A DNA stretch of 64,000 bases, taken from contig NZ_SMRP01000001.1 in NCBI RefSeq assembly GCF_004353915.1, positions 715,783 to 779,782 of the forward strand, written 5' to 3'. Of this stretch, positions 1-7,911 are shown one piece after another; the first letter of the stretch is position 1; every line of letters begins with the position of its first letter. Both the position numbers and the translations under genes were made by a program. The DNA comes from Paraburkholderia silviterrae (lineage in GTDB: Bacteria; Pseudomonadota; Gammaproteobacteria; Burkholderiales; Burkholderiaceae). The notes under the pieces were generated by a model, which was not told the origin of the DNA, ran no database searches, and was given only the letters and a program-made list of their open reading frames with translations.

Positions 1-291
1 GGCCAGGGCGTGGATGAAGCCGTGAAGCGCTACGCGCGCGACAAGGTGGACAAGCGCTTCGCGATGCTCGAGGCGCATCTTGCGGGGCGTGCGTATCTGC
101 TCGATGCATTCAGTGTCGCCGATGCCTATCTGGTCACCGTGCTCAACTGGGCCCCGTATGCGGGCATCGATCTCGCGCGCTGGCCTGCCGTTGCGGATTA
201 CGCGCGGCGCATGCGCGAGCGTCCGGCCGTCGCGCGCGCCATGGCGGAAGAACTCGAGCTTTTCAGGCGCGAACGCGAAAAACAGCAGTAG
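1..291 (+). CDS. Glutathione S-transferase, C-terminal part (cut by window edge)
   Basis: The reading frame is open from the first base and stops at 289-291, so the N-terminal thioredoxin-like domain lies outside the window. The visible ~97 residues form the all-helical C-terminal domain of a cytosolic glutathione S-transferase: a segment on the pattern LAGRAYLLDAFSVADAYL (the N-capping box/hydrophobic staple SVADAY, with the conserved Asp) followed by a W-P-x-V-x-x-Y-x-x-R motif and RPAVARAM, which is typical of the beta/omega GST classes. These enzymes conjugate or transfer glutathione in the cytosol. The gene converges on the GntR gene downstream. The class and substrate cannot be judged without the N-terminus. 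Confidence 0.85.
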   Translation, partial: GQGVDEAVKRYARDKVDKRFAMLEAHLAGRAYLLDAFSVADAYLVTVLNWAPYAGIDLARWPAVADYARRMRERPAVARAMAEELELFRREREKQQ

Positions 292-337
292 CGGACGAGC
301 CGGTGCGCGTTGCGCTCACGCGCCTCTGAGGCGCGCC

Positions 338-409
338 GTTATCGCCGTGTTATCGCCGTGTTATCGCCGTGTTATCGCCGTGTTATCGCCGTGTTATCGC
401 CGCGTTATC
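338..409. repeat. Tandem 11-bp repeat (six units)
   Basis: Unit GTTATCGCCGT occurs head to tail at 338, 349, 360, 371 and 382, then a sixth copy at 393 ends in GC, and a partial seventh starts at 404. It lies between the stops of two convergent genes (GST ending at 291, GntR regulator ending at 471). No dyad symmetry or T-run is present, so it is not a standard terminator. Confidence 0.95.
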
Positions 410-470
410 GGCACGTTGTTGCCACGCTGCCGCCGCGTTATTGCGTCAGCGCACGGGATATGCCACGCGC

Positions 471-1253
471 TCAAGTGGCCGGATCGGCGAACACGGCCTT
501 CAGGTCGCGGCCCTGGCGCTTGCGGGCCTGGCGCACCACCCGCTCCTCGATTTCGGCCAGATGCTCGCGCGCCGTGGCAAGCGCTGCCACCTGTTCGCCC
601 GCATCGAGCGCCGCGATGATTTGCGCGTGCTCGTCGGGCGCGCACGAAGTGGCCTTCGACGGATCGAATAGCGCCTTGTAGAGCTCAGTGCGCGCGACGA
701 GTGGCGCGAGCGCCGCTACGAGCGCAGCGCCGCCCGCGAGCTCAGTCAGGATCAGATGGAACTGGCCCGCGAGGCGCACCGCCTCATCCACTCGGCCCTC
801 GCGCAGCGCCTTCTTCTCGCTGCGCACATGCGCGGCGAGCTGGCGGCGCATGCCCGAGTCAAGTGCGCCGCACAGACTCACGACGACCCCCGCCTCCATC
901 ACCTGACGCGCCCGGTACGTCGCGCGAATGTCCTCTTCAGAGGGCGACGGCACGAACGCGCCGCGATTGGGCTCGAGCTCGAGCTTGCCTTCGAAGCCGA
1001 GGCGCGCGAGCACCTTGCGCAGTGCGCCGCGCGTGCAGCCGAACGCGGCCGCGAGCTCACGCTCGACGAGCTGCTGCCCTGGCACAAGCTTGCCTTGCAG
1101 GAGCGCCGAGTTGATCGAGGCGTAGATCTGCGCCTGGACGTCGTCGGCGCTTTCGCCCGCGACGCGCCCCGCGTTGGCGGCCATCGCGTCATCGCTATGA
1201 GGAGGTTCGCCCGTGCGGGCAGATCGGGTTGTAGAAGCCATGAAAGAAGGCAC
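471..1253 (-). CDS. GntR-family (FadR/FCD subfamily) transcriptional regulator
   Basis: 260-residue DNA-binding regulator. Residues ~37-105 are a GntR winged helix (YASINSALLQGKLVPGQQL, then ELAAAFGCTRGALRKVLARL and the wing LELEPNRGAFV). Residues ~107-240 are an all-helical FCD effector domain whose metal/ligand-binding histidines are visible at H166, H209 and H231. The gene is divergent from the MFS transporter that starts near 1423, and the 110-170 bp between them hold palindromes, so local control of that transporter is the simplest inference. The effector is unknown. The start at 1253 is the first Met; Met5 or Met24 are possible alternatives because the first ~30 residues are low-complexity. 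Confidence 0.85.
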   Translation of the reverse strand: MPSFMASTTRSARTGEPPHSDDAMAANAGRVAGESADDVQAQIYASINSALLQGKLVPGQQLVERELAAAFGCTRGALRKVLARLGFEGKLELEPNRGAFVPSPSEEDIRATYRARQVMEAGVVVSLCGALDSGMRRQLAAHVRSEKKALREGRVDEAVRLAGQFHLILTELAGGAALVAALAPLVARTELYKALFDPSKATSCAPDEHAQIIAALDAGEQVAALATAREHLAEIEERVVRQARKRQGRDLKAVFADPAT

Positions 1254-1365
1254 ATACGAACGGAATCAAGCGGCATTGTAGCGACGCGCCAGCCCAGACA
1301 ATATACGCAGCGCGTGTGCCGGCATCGTTTTTCGCCCTATACCCGGAATAGCTGCCGCCCCCATG

Positions 1366-1421
1366 ATTGTTGACAATTATCTCTTACAATGGTCAACCAA
1401 AATTGTCATTAAAGTTGACCA
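1366..1421. promoter_or_regulatory. Candidate GntR operator region of the divergent MFS gene
   Basis: An AT-rich patch carries the near-palindrome ATTGTTGACAAT (1366-1377) and a perfect inverted repeat TGGTCAAC (1390-1397) / GTTGACCA (1414-1421). The motifs resemble the short TNGT/ACNA half-sites used by FadR-subfamily GntR proteins. A TTGACA hexamer (1370-1375) lies within the first palindrome. The assignment to the adjacent regulator is inferred from position. Confidence 0.5.
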
Positions 1422-1422
1422 G

Positions 1423-2724
1423 ATGAGCATGAGTTCCGACCCCATCGATTCCCGCCAGTACGGCGTGGCCGTATCGGCGCGCACGAGCGCGCTCGCCTGG
1501 TACGCCGCCATCGTCGTCATCGGCTTGAACCTGCGGCCGCTGCTCACCTCGATCAGCCCGCTCATGGCGACCATCCGCCAGGCCACCGGCCTCTCGTTCT
1601 ACGGCGCCTCGCTGCTGACGAGCCTGCCGGTCGTCGCGATGGGACTGGGCGCGTTCGGCACCGGCGTGCTCGCGCGGCGTCTGGGCGAGACGCGTGGCGT
1701 GGCGCTCGGCCTCGTCGCCATTGCGGCGGCTTGCGGCGCGCGCGCGTTCGCGTCGACGGGCGGCGCGCTCATGCTCACGGCCACCGCGGCCGGTGCAGGC
1801 GTCGCGGCCATTCAAGCCCTGTTGCCCGCCGTGATGAAGCAGCGCTTCGCTCATCGCGTGCCGCTCGCGATGGGGCTGTTTTCGGCATCGATCATGAGCG
1901 GCGGCGGCCTTGGCGCGAGCCTGAGCCCGCTGGCCGCGCGCCTTGGCGGCTCGTGGCACGCGGGGCTCGCCGTCTGGGTGGTGCCCGCGCTCGCCGCGCT
2001 CGCGCTGTGGGCCTGGCTCAGCCGCGACGCGCAGCAAGGCGCACAAGCCGGGACAAGCGCGACGGCAGGCGCGGCGGCAAGCAAGGCGGCCGGAGCGGCC
2101 GGCGCTCCCCCCCACGTGCCGGTGTGGCGCAAGCGCCGCGCATGGACGCTCGGCCTGCACTTCGGCCTCGTGAACGGCGGCTATACGAGCCTCGTGGCGT
2201 GGCTGCCCGCGTACTACCAGCAGCACGGCGCGAGCGTCGCGGCCAGCGGCTCGCTGCTCGCCGCCATGACGGTCTTCCAGGCCATCTGCGCGCTCCTGCT
2301 GCCGCTTGCGGCGGCCCGCTTCAAGGACCGCCGTCCCTGGCTCGTCGCCGGGCTGAGCGCGCAATTGATCGGCATCGTCGGCCTCGCCGCCCGGCCCGAG
2401 GCCGCGCCGCTTCTGTGGGTGGCGTTTGCAGGCGCGGGGCTCGGCGGCACCTTCTCGGTTTCGCTCGTGACCGTCCTCGATCACTCGGGCGATCACCGCA
2501 TCGCGGCACGCCTCGTCGCGTTCGTGCAGGGCCTCGGCTTCGTGATCGCAGCGATCGCACCGGTCGTGGCCGGCCGCGTGCGCGACCTCACCGGTGGCTT
2601 CACCGGCGCGTGGATCATGCTTGCCATCTCCATCTCCTCGATGATCGTGCTCACGCTGGCTTTCTCGCCGCGCAGCTACGGGCACTGGCTAGGGCGGCAC
2701 GGCACTGCCGCTTCCGACGCCTGA
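1423..2724 (+). CDS. MFS transporter, CynX/NimT (cyanate transporter-like) family
   Basis: About 433 residues with 12 predicted membrane helices split by a cytoplasmic Ala/Gly-rich loop. The opening helix carries the family signature GLNLRPLLTSISPL, and loop 2-3 has the MFS-type motif ARRLGETRG. Members of this family (E. coli CynX and relatives) move small anions or antimicrobials across the inner membrane; the substrate here is unknown, and no cyanase gene is visible nearby. The frame is open from an ATG at 1363, but the first 20 codons are AT-rich and contain the operator palindromes, so I place the start at 1423 (1429 is also possible). No strong ribosome-binding site helps to decide. Probably regulated by the divergent GntR protein. 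Confidence 0.8.
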   Translation: MSMSSDPIDSRQYGVAVSARTSALAWYAAIVVIGLNLRPLLTSISPLMATIRQATGLSFYGASLLTSLPVVAMGLGAFGTGVLARRLGETRGVALGLVAIAAACGARAFASTGGALMLTATAAGAGVAAIQALLPAVMKQRFAHRVPLAMGLFSASIMSGGGLGASLSPLAARLGGSWHAGLAVWVVPALAALALWAWLSRDAQQGAQAGTSATAGAAASKAAGAAGAPPHVPVWRKRRAWTLGLHFGLVNGGYTSLVAWLPAYYQQHGASVAASGSLLAAMTVFQAICALLLPLAAARFKDRRPWLVAGLSAQLIGIVGLAARPEAAPLLWVAFAGAGLGGTFSVSLVTVLDHSGDHRIAARLVAFVQGLGFVIAAIAPVVAGRVRDLTGGFTGAWIMLAISISSMIVLTLAFSPRSYGHWLGRHGTAASDA

Positions 2725-2821
2725 GGCCTGGGCCTGTTCACGCCAGCAACAGGCCCTGCGGACCTTCGCACGCCGGTTGCCGCATCGGCGCAACATTGGC
2801 GCGGTACGCTCCGACAAACGT

Positions 2822-2850
2822 TTGCATTCACCGCTGTACGAATGTACAGT
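2822..2850 (+). promoter_or_regulatory. Candidate LexA-type promoter (CTGT-N8-ACAG)
   Basis: The 16-bp sequence CTGTACGAATGTACAG at 2834-2849 fits the gamma/betaproteobacterial LexA box CTGT-N8-ACAG exactly and has perfect 6-bp arms. It overlaps the -10 element of a possible promoter: TTGCAT (2822-2827), 17-bp spacer, TACAGT (2845-2850). The next gene on this strand starts at 2989, leaving a ~130-nt leader. No experiment is implied; the box is a sequence match. Confidence 0.45.
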
Positions 2851-2988
2851 GCGTGCAGCCGACCCTCCGTGCCGCCCGCTTGCCGTACCGGGCTGCGCCG
2901 CCTTCGGGCAGGCGCGTCCGCCAGCCTCGCGCACCGCGCGGGGCCGGTGCAGCCAGGCGGGTCTGCTCACCGAAACGGAGATCACGAC

Positions 2989-3465
2989 GTGCGATTCATC
3001 TTGACGGGGACCTTGCTGTGCGTCCTCGCATCCAGCGCACTCGCTGGGGAACACTACACCGAGGTCTGGAATCCACCGGAGGCACGCGTGCCCGCAGCAC
3101 GCACGCCAGGCGCCCATCCGGCCACGCCTGGGAAGAAGACCCACGCGCACCATGGCACGAAGCACAAGCTCACGACCGCCGGGCGCCTGGACGCGCGCAA
3201 GGTGGCCGAGCCCGCGGTACGCGCTTCGGCAGCCACCGTGCCGATGCTGCCCACTGTGCCCGGCAGCACGGGCCACGGCGCCGCGGCAAGCTCGAAGACG
3301 AATCGCGACCGCACGCCCTACATCCCGCCGCAGATCGGCCCGGACGGCAACGTCCTGCAAGTGAGCTATGCGGCCCCTGCACAACCGGCACGCCGTGCGC
3401 AAAGCCCGCTCATGCTCGTGCCCACCGTCCCGGCCGCCGCGCCGTTCAGCTCGCGAGCGCACTGA
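2989..3465 (+). CDS. Small exported hypothetical protein
   Basis: 158 residues starting at GTG 2989, chosen because GGAG (2977-2980) lies 8 nt upstream and the start gives a clean Sec signal peptide (MRFILTGTLLCVLASSALA, cleavage before GEHY). The mature part is low-complexity and basic, rich in Ala, Pro, Thr and His, with a conserved-looking stretch YIPPQIGPDGNVLQVSY near residue 110. The frame is open further upstream, but that part codes an unlikely Arg/Pro-rich sequence. I recognise no family. It lies downstream of a LexA-like box, so damage-linked expression is possible but unproven. Confidence 0.6.
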   Translation: MRFILTGTLLCVLASSALAGEHYTEVWNPPEARVPAARTPGAHPATPGKKTHAHHGTKHKLTTAGRLDARKVAEPAVRASAATVPMLPTVPGSTGHGAAASSKTNRDRTPYIPPQIGPDGNVLQVSYAAPAQPARRAQSPLMLVPTVPAAAPFSSRAH

Positions 3466-3492
3466 GCGCCGCCGTCTCCAGACAAAACCGCG

Positions 3493-3560
3493 AAAAAAAG
3501 CCCCGTCACCTTGCGGTGCGGGGCCGAATCCCATGTCAAGGAGATGCTCATGGAGGAGAC
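3493..3560 (-). ncRNA. Candidate small RNA with anti-Shine-Dalgarno loops
   Basis: On the minus strand a ~68-nt transcript is predicted from a promoter at 3595-3567. From its 5' end it would contain a single-stranded UCUCCUCC, then a hairpin CCAUG/CAUGG (flanked by a U-G pair) whose 13-nt loop displays AUCUCCUU, then an intrinsic terminator (GCCCCG-CACC stem, GCAA loop, GGTG-A-CGGGGC, seven U, ending at 3493). Exposed CU-rich segments complementary to ribosome-binding sites are the hallmark of trans-acting, Hfq-type regulatory RNAs. No long ORF uses this region. The call is based on structure only. Confidence 0.55.
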
Positions 3561-3566
3561 GGTTTC

Positions 3567-3595
3567 ATCTTAGCCGTGCCCTTCAGGCGGACCAA
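3567..3595 (-). promoter_or_regulatory. Candidate sigma-70 promoter of the small RNA
   Basis: Read on the minus strand: TTGGTC (-35, 3595-3590), a 17-nt spacer, and TAAGAT (-10, 3572-3567). This would start transcription near 3560, just before the CU-rich 5' end of the candidate small RNA. Confidence 0.45.
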
Positions 3596-3888
3596 CCAAT
3601 GCTTTCAGCTATGCATATGGCGCGCGGCACGCACAACCGACCCTGCCCCGTATGCATATCCTTAGAACAAAAAGTCGTTTCGCGCGGCGCGGCGCGCTAA
3701 CTAAGATGGCACTTCAGGCTTCGTTCAGACCATAACGAGGCAACAGCCGGGCCAACCAGGCGTAAATCAGGCCTTAGTGAGGCCTCACCCGCGCCAGTTC
3801 GGAGCCGGGCGCCAATGGCGAAATCACGCGTTGCCGCGCGTCGCCGAAGGCCCGCACTGAGCCCCACCGCATATCCGAGGAGCACCCC

Positions 3889-4563
3889 TTGAGCATTACC
3901 GATTCCAGACACCGCCCGCTCGTGGTCGGCATTGGCGGCACGACGCGCGAAGCGTCGTCGACTGAGCGCGCCCTCGCCTTCGCGCTGCGCGGCGCGGAGC
4001 AGGCCGGCGCGCGCACGCGGCTGTTCGGCGGCACCTTCTTGCACAGCCTGCCCCACTACGCGCCCGAAAACGGCACGCTCACCGACGCCCAGCGCGAGCT
4101 GATCGAAGCCGTGCGCGCGGCGGACGCCGTCATCATCGGGACGCCCGGCTATCACGGCGGCGTCTCGGGTCTCGTGAAGAACGCGCTCGACACGCTCGAA
4201 GAGCTGCGCGCCGACGCGCGCCCGTATCTCGACGGCCGCGCCGTGGGCTGCATCGTGACCGCCTACGGCTGGCAGGCCACCGGCTCCGTGCTCGCCTCGC
4301 TGCGCTCGATCGTGCACGCGCTGCGCGGCTGGCCGACGCCGTTCGGCGCCGGCATCAACACGCTCGAGACGCGCTTCGAGAGCGCGCATCAATGCTCGGA
4401 TGCGAAAGTCGTCGAGCAGCTCTTCACCGTCGGCCAGCAGGCCGCGCAGTTCGCGCTCGCGTTCGATGCGCAGCGCGCGGCTTCGCAGGCTGGCGACGCG
4501 CGTGCAATCGCGGCGGGCGCCGGCGCGGCGCGCAATGAGGATCGACTCAGCGTCGCCGTTTGA
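3889..4563 (+). CDS. NADPH-dependent FMN reductase family protein
   Basis: 224 residues starting at TTG 3889, supported by GAGGAG seven nt upstream; the next in-frame ATG would remove the first beta strand. It has a flavodoxin-like fold: LVVGIGGTTREASSTERAL (phosphate-binding loop after strand 1, residues ~11-29), the ADAVIIGTPGYHGGVSGLVKNALD signature around residues 78-101 that contacts the flavin ring, and TAYGWQATGS later. Such enzymes reduce FMN or act as NAD(P)H:quinone reductases in the cytosol. It stands alone, so its partner cannot be inferred. The C-terminal ~30 residues are Ala-rich and poorly conserved. Confidence 0.85.
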   Translation: MSITDSRHRPLVVGIGGTTREASSTERALAFALRGAEQAGARTRLFGGTFLHSLPHYAPENGTLTDAQRELIEAVRAADAVIIGTPGYHGGVSGLVKNALDTLEELRADARPYLDGRAVGCIVTAYGWQATGSVLASLRSIVHALRGWPTPFGAGINTLETRFESAHQCSDAKVVEQLFTVGQQAAQFALAFDAQRAASQAGDARAIAAGAGAARNEDRLSVAV

Positions 4564-4968
4564 ATCGGCATTCGAATCGTCGTACGCGTGCTCCGTGCAC
4601 GCGCGGTCCCAGCCCTGACTGGCCTGGCACTATGGGCTGCTGACCTGAGCGCCATCCCGGCGGCAGCCCTCCTCAACTCCAGGCGTGCCTCGCGTACGTG
4701 CGCGTACGTGTTGCGCGCCACTTCCCTCGCCGATCCGCACGGTCTGTGCGCGCTGGCGCACACAGGCATGCGCGTTGCGTCATCCAGCACACAGACGCCT
4801 CGCGCCACGCGATCCACATTGAAGGCGAACCGTAATCTCGCCTCATCCTGATCATTCTGCTGACCGTTCCAGGCCACCCGTGATTTGCTTGCGACGAATG
4901 ATTGGTTTCACACGCGCGCGGCAGCCCCTACGCTTCACTCGTACCGGGAAACGAGCAACGAGGCGCCC
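4564..4968 (+). other. Intergenic region without recognisable gene
   Basis: Reading frames here lack plausible starts and are compositionally like noncoding shadows. A direct duplication of CGTACGTG around 4695-4710 is the only local structure noticed. Presumably it holds the promoter of the small gene at 4969. Confidence 0.5.
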
Positions 4969-5310
4969 ATGCGCAATACGCACAAGAGCAGGACGCACCA
5001 GCAGGATGCAGAGGCCATGAACGCACCTATCCGCTATAAAGGCTACGAAGTCGCGCCGAGCGCACAGCGGCTTCCGAACGGCCTGTATGCCGCCAATCTC
5101 ACGATCGGCACGCTGCCGGTCGCGCCAGCGCCGTCACAGCCGGCGACGGGCACCCCATTGAACGACGCGTCGGACTCGCTTCGAAGCGCCGCGCGCGGCG
5201 CGCTCGTTTCGTTCGACGCGCTCGACTACTTTTTCGACGAACGCCACGCGCTCGCCTACGCGTGCCGCTGGGCGCGCATGTGGATCGACGAACAGCGCCG
5301 CTGCGCGTGA
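4969..5310 (+). CDS. Conserved-looking hypothetical protein, 113 residues
   Basis: Starts at ATG 4969 (an alternative ATG at 5017 is preceded by AGAGG). The product is cytosolic, without signal or membrane segments. It has a YKGYEVAPSAQRLPNGLYAA segment near the front and a helical C-terminus FDALDYFFDERHALAYACRWARMWID. The layout (small beta-rich front, aromatic amphipathic tail) resembles short Burkholderiaceae proteins of unknown function. Third-position GC is as high as in neighbouring genes, which supports coding. Function unknown. Confidence 0.6.
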   Translation: MRNTHKSRTHQQDAEAMNAPIRYKGYEVAPSAQRLPNGLYAANLTIGTLPVAPAPSQPATGTPLNDASDSLRSAARGALVSFDALDYFFDERHALAYACRWARMWIDEQRRCA

Positions 5311-5374
5311 CGCCTCCGTCATCCTTACAGTTGTGACAGAATAGGAGTCAAATCACCGTCCCCTTTCACGCTCA

Positions 5375-6307
5375 ATGGCCGACACCCTGACGCATCCAGC
5401 CGAAGGCGCAAGCGTTGACGAAAGCGCCCTCGCCGACCAGGACGCCGCGCTGCGGCACTGGACGCACGACACGCCAGGGCCCATCAGGATCGGATCGGAC
5501 GAGCACCGGAAGATGTTTTGCCGGATGCTGCTGGACACGCACGATCCCTACCGCCCCGCGGTGCTCGACTGGCCGAAGCTCGAGCCCGACGCGCTGCGGC
5601 GCCTGACTTCGCTGCCGATCTGGGACATCGCCGTGCAGACCGAAGGCCGCGCGTCGATCCGCGTGAAAACCTGGGCGGCCACGGTGGCCGATCCGCTCTT
5701 GCGCGCCGCCATCGAAATGGACGGCGACGAAGAAGCGCGCCACAAGGTCGTGCTCTCGCATCTCGTCGAGGCCTACGGCATCGCGCTCGCACCCGAACCT
5801 GCCTACCCTCCGCCGAAAAACCCCGAATGGGCGTGGATGTTCACGGGCTACAGCGAGTGCGTCGACAGCTTCTTCGCCTTTGGCCTGTTCCGCTCCGCGC
5901 AGCGCTCGGGATTTTTTCCCGCCGAGCTCGTCGAGACCTTCGAACCCGTGATCCAGGAAGAAGCGCGCCACATCCTCTTCTTCGTGAACTGGGTGGCGTG
6001 GTATCGCAAGAATCTGCCCTGGTGGCGCCGGCCGTGGCACTCGCTGCGCGTCGCGGCAATCTGGATCAAACTGGTGTGGGACCGCGTGGCGATTGCGCGC
6101 GGCATCGACGCCGACGGCGTTGCGCACGACTCGAACTTCCTGCCCGCCAACCGCGAAGTACTGGGCGATTCGCTCAAGCCGCGCGAGCTGATCGAGTTGT
6201 GCCTGCGCGAAGACGAGGCGCGCATGCGGGGCTACGATTCGCGCCTGTTGCGCCCGACGCTCGTGCCCACGCTCGCCCGCATCGCACTGCGCTTCATGAA
6301 GACGTAA
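5375..6307 (+). CDS. Ferritin-like di-iron domain protein
   Basis: 310 residues, soluble. Two EEARH motifs (residues 119-123 and 195-199), each in a long helix, together with E90 and the YSECVDS helix (E161), match the E...ExxH ligand pattern of ferritin-like di-iron four-helix-bundle proteins. Such proteins act as oxygenases, hydroxylases or oxidases; the substrate cannot be told. The C-terminal ~90 residues are an added helical region. It is followed after 86 nt by an amidase and then a periplasmic binding protein on the same strand, which may be one transcription unit. No strong ribosome-binding site precedes the ATG. Confidence 0.7.
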   Translation: MADTLTHPAEGASVDESALADQDAALRHWTHDTPGPIRIGSDEHRKMFCRMLLDTHDPYRPAVLDWPKLEPDALRRLTSLPIWDIAVQTEGRASIRVKTWAATVADPLLRAAIEMDGDEEARHKVVLSHLVEAYGIALAPEPAYPPPKNPEWAWMFTGYSECVDSFFAFGLFRSAQRSGFFPAELVETFEPVIQEEARHILFFVNWVAWYRKNLPWWRRPWHSLRVAAIWIKLVWDRVAIARGIDADGVAHDSNFLPANREVLGDSLKPRELIELCLREDEARMRGYDSRLLRPTLVPTLARIALRFMKT

Positions 6308-6393
6308 CGCGCACCGGGGTGCGCACGACGAAGCATCCGGCACGAGCGCATCGCGATGCCTCGCCCCCCACGGCCGCACGAGAAGGAGATTGC

Positions 6394-7848
6394 ATGACCT
6401 GGACTGTCGACCAGCAACTGGCACTGAGCGCGACGCAAGCCGTCGAGGCCATCCGCACGGGGCGGCTCAAAGCCGCCGATTACGTCGCCACCTTGCTCGC
6501 GCGCGCGCAGGCGCTGGAAAACCTCAACGCGCTCACCTCGCTCGACGTGGAAGGGGCGCTAGCCGCCGCACGGCGCATCGACTCGCTCGGCACTCACGAG
6601 CGCGCGCATCTGCCGCTCGCGGGCCTGCCCGTGGTCGTGAAGGACAACATCAACACGCGCGGCCTGCAGACCTCGGCGGGCACGCCCGCGCTCGAAGGCT
6701 TCGTCCCCGCGCGCCATGCGCCTTCGGTGCAGCGGCTCGTGGACGCCGGCGCGATCTTGCTCGGCAAGGCCAATATGCACGAGCTCGCGTTCGGCATCAC
6801 GAGCACGAATCTCGCGCCGCACGCGGGCCCTGTGCGCAACCCCTGGGACCCCGAACGAATTCCCGGCGGCTCGTCGGGCGGCACGGCCGCCGCCATCGCG
6901 GCACGCATCGTGCCCGCAGGCCTCGGCACCGACACCGGCGGCTCCACGCGCATACCCGCCGCGCTATGCGGCATTGTCGGCTTGCGCCCGAGCGTGGGCG
7001 ACGGCGGCACGCAGCGCCGCTACCACGACCCGCAGGCCGTCGTGCCGATCAGCCATACGCGCGACACCGTCGGGCCGATGGCGCGCACCGTCGCCGACGC
7101 GGCACTCATCGACGGCGTGATCACCGGGCACGGCCCGCTCGCCCAGGCCGCCGTAACGAATCTGCGCGTGGGCTTGCCCGCGCCGTTCTGGGCAGGGCTC
7201 GAAGCCGCGACCGAGAGCGTGGCCCGCGCGGCGCTCGCGAAACTCGAAGCGGCCGGCGTCACGCTCGTGCCCGTGGCGATGAGCGAAATCTTCACGCTCA
7301 ATGACCGCGTGAGCATGGCCATCGCGCTGCACGAGCCGATCGAGGACCTGCAGGCGTGGCTCGTCGCGAACCCCAGCCACGCGCGGACCGTAGCGGACGT
7401 GGCCGCGCGCATCGCGAGCCCGGACGTGCGCGCGGCTTACGACGACATCCTCGCGGATAGGCGCGGCGGCGACTATCAAACAGCGATGACCGTATGGCGG
7501 CCGCGGCTGCAGCAGCTCTATGCGCAGACCTTCGCCGCCAGCGGCCTTGACGCGCTGCTCTTTCCGACGACGCGCCTCGCGGCGGTGAAGATCGACGAGA
7601 TGAACGGATCGTCGAGCGTATCGATCGATGGCGGCGCACCGATCGACGAACTGGAGGCGTATCTGCGCAACACCGATCCCGCGAGCAACGCGGGCATTCC
7701 GGGCCTCGCGCTGCCCGCGGGGCTGATCGATGGACGGCTGCCGGTCGGCCTCGAACTCGACGGGCCGACCGGCAGCGACCGCAGGCTGCTCGCGATCGGG
7801 CTCGCGTTCGAGGAGATTTTGGGGACGTTGCCGGCGCCGGAAATTTGA
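6394..7848 (+). CDS. Amidase (amidase-signature family)
   Basis: 484 residues starting at ATG 6394, with AGAAGGAGA just upstream; the longer open frame upstream overlaps the ferritin-like gene and is rejected. The Ser-cisSer-Lys triad is visible: K83 in VVVKDNINTRG, cis-Ser S160 in GGSSGGT and nucleophile S184 in GTDTGGSTRIPAA. The family hydrolyses amide bonds of small molecules (for example indole-3-acetamide, or aliphatic and aryl amides) to acid and ammonia in the cytosol. It is not GatA: the gatCAB context is missing. The adjacent ABC-type binding protein may supply an amino-acid-like substrate, but this is inference. Confidence 0.9.
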   Translation: MTWTVDQQLALSATQAVEAIRTGRLKAADYVATLLARAQALENLNALTSLDVEGALAAARRIDSLGTHERAHLPLAGLPVVVKDNINTRGLQTSAGTPALEGFVPARHAPSVQRLVDAGAILLGKANMHELAFGITSTNLAPHAGPVRNPWDPERIPGGSSGGTAAAIAARIVPAGLGTDTGGSTRIPAALCGIVGLRPSVGDGGTQRRYHDPQAVVPISHTRDTVGPMARTVADAALIDGVITGHGPLAQAAVTNLRVGLPAPFWAGLEAATESVARAALAKLEAAGVTLVPVAMSEIFTLNDRVSMAIALHEPIEDLQAWLVANPSHARTVADVAARIASPDVRAAYDDILADRRGGDYQTAMTVWRPRLQQLYAQTFAASGLDALLFPTTRLAAVKIDEMNGSSSVSIDGGAPIDELEAYLRNTDPASNAGIPGLALPAGLIDGRLPVGLELDGPTGSDRRLLAIGLAFEEILGTLPAPEI

Positions 7849-7911
7849 CGGGGTAAGATGCTTTGGCGCGCCATCGCGCAGTCCGATATTCCAATAACCT
7901 GGAGACGAATA

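Noticed and set aside
338..409. CRISPR array
   Set aside because: Units of 11 bp without spacers, and no cas genes. The same holds for the 13-bp array at 37689 and the 14-bp array at 60263.
1370..1390. TTGACA and TACAAT as a promoter of the MFS gene
   Set aside because: The two hexamers are only 9 bp apart, too close for a sigma-70 promoter.
1363..1422. ATG 1363 as start of the MFS gene
   Set aside because: The 20 extra codons are AT-rich and consist of the operator palindromes; no ribosome-binding site precedes it.
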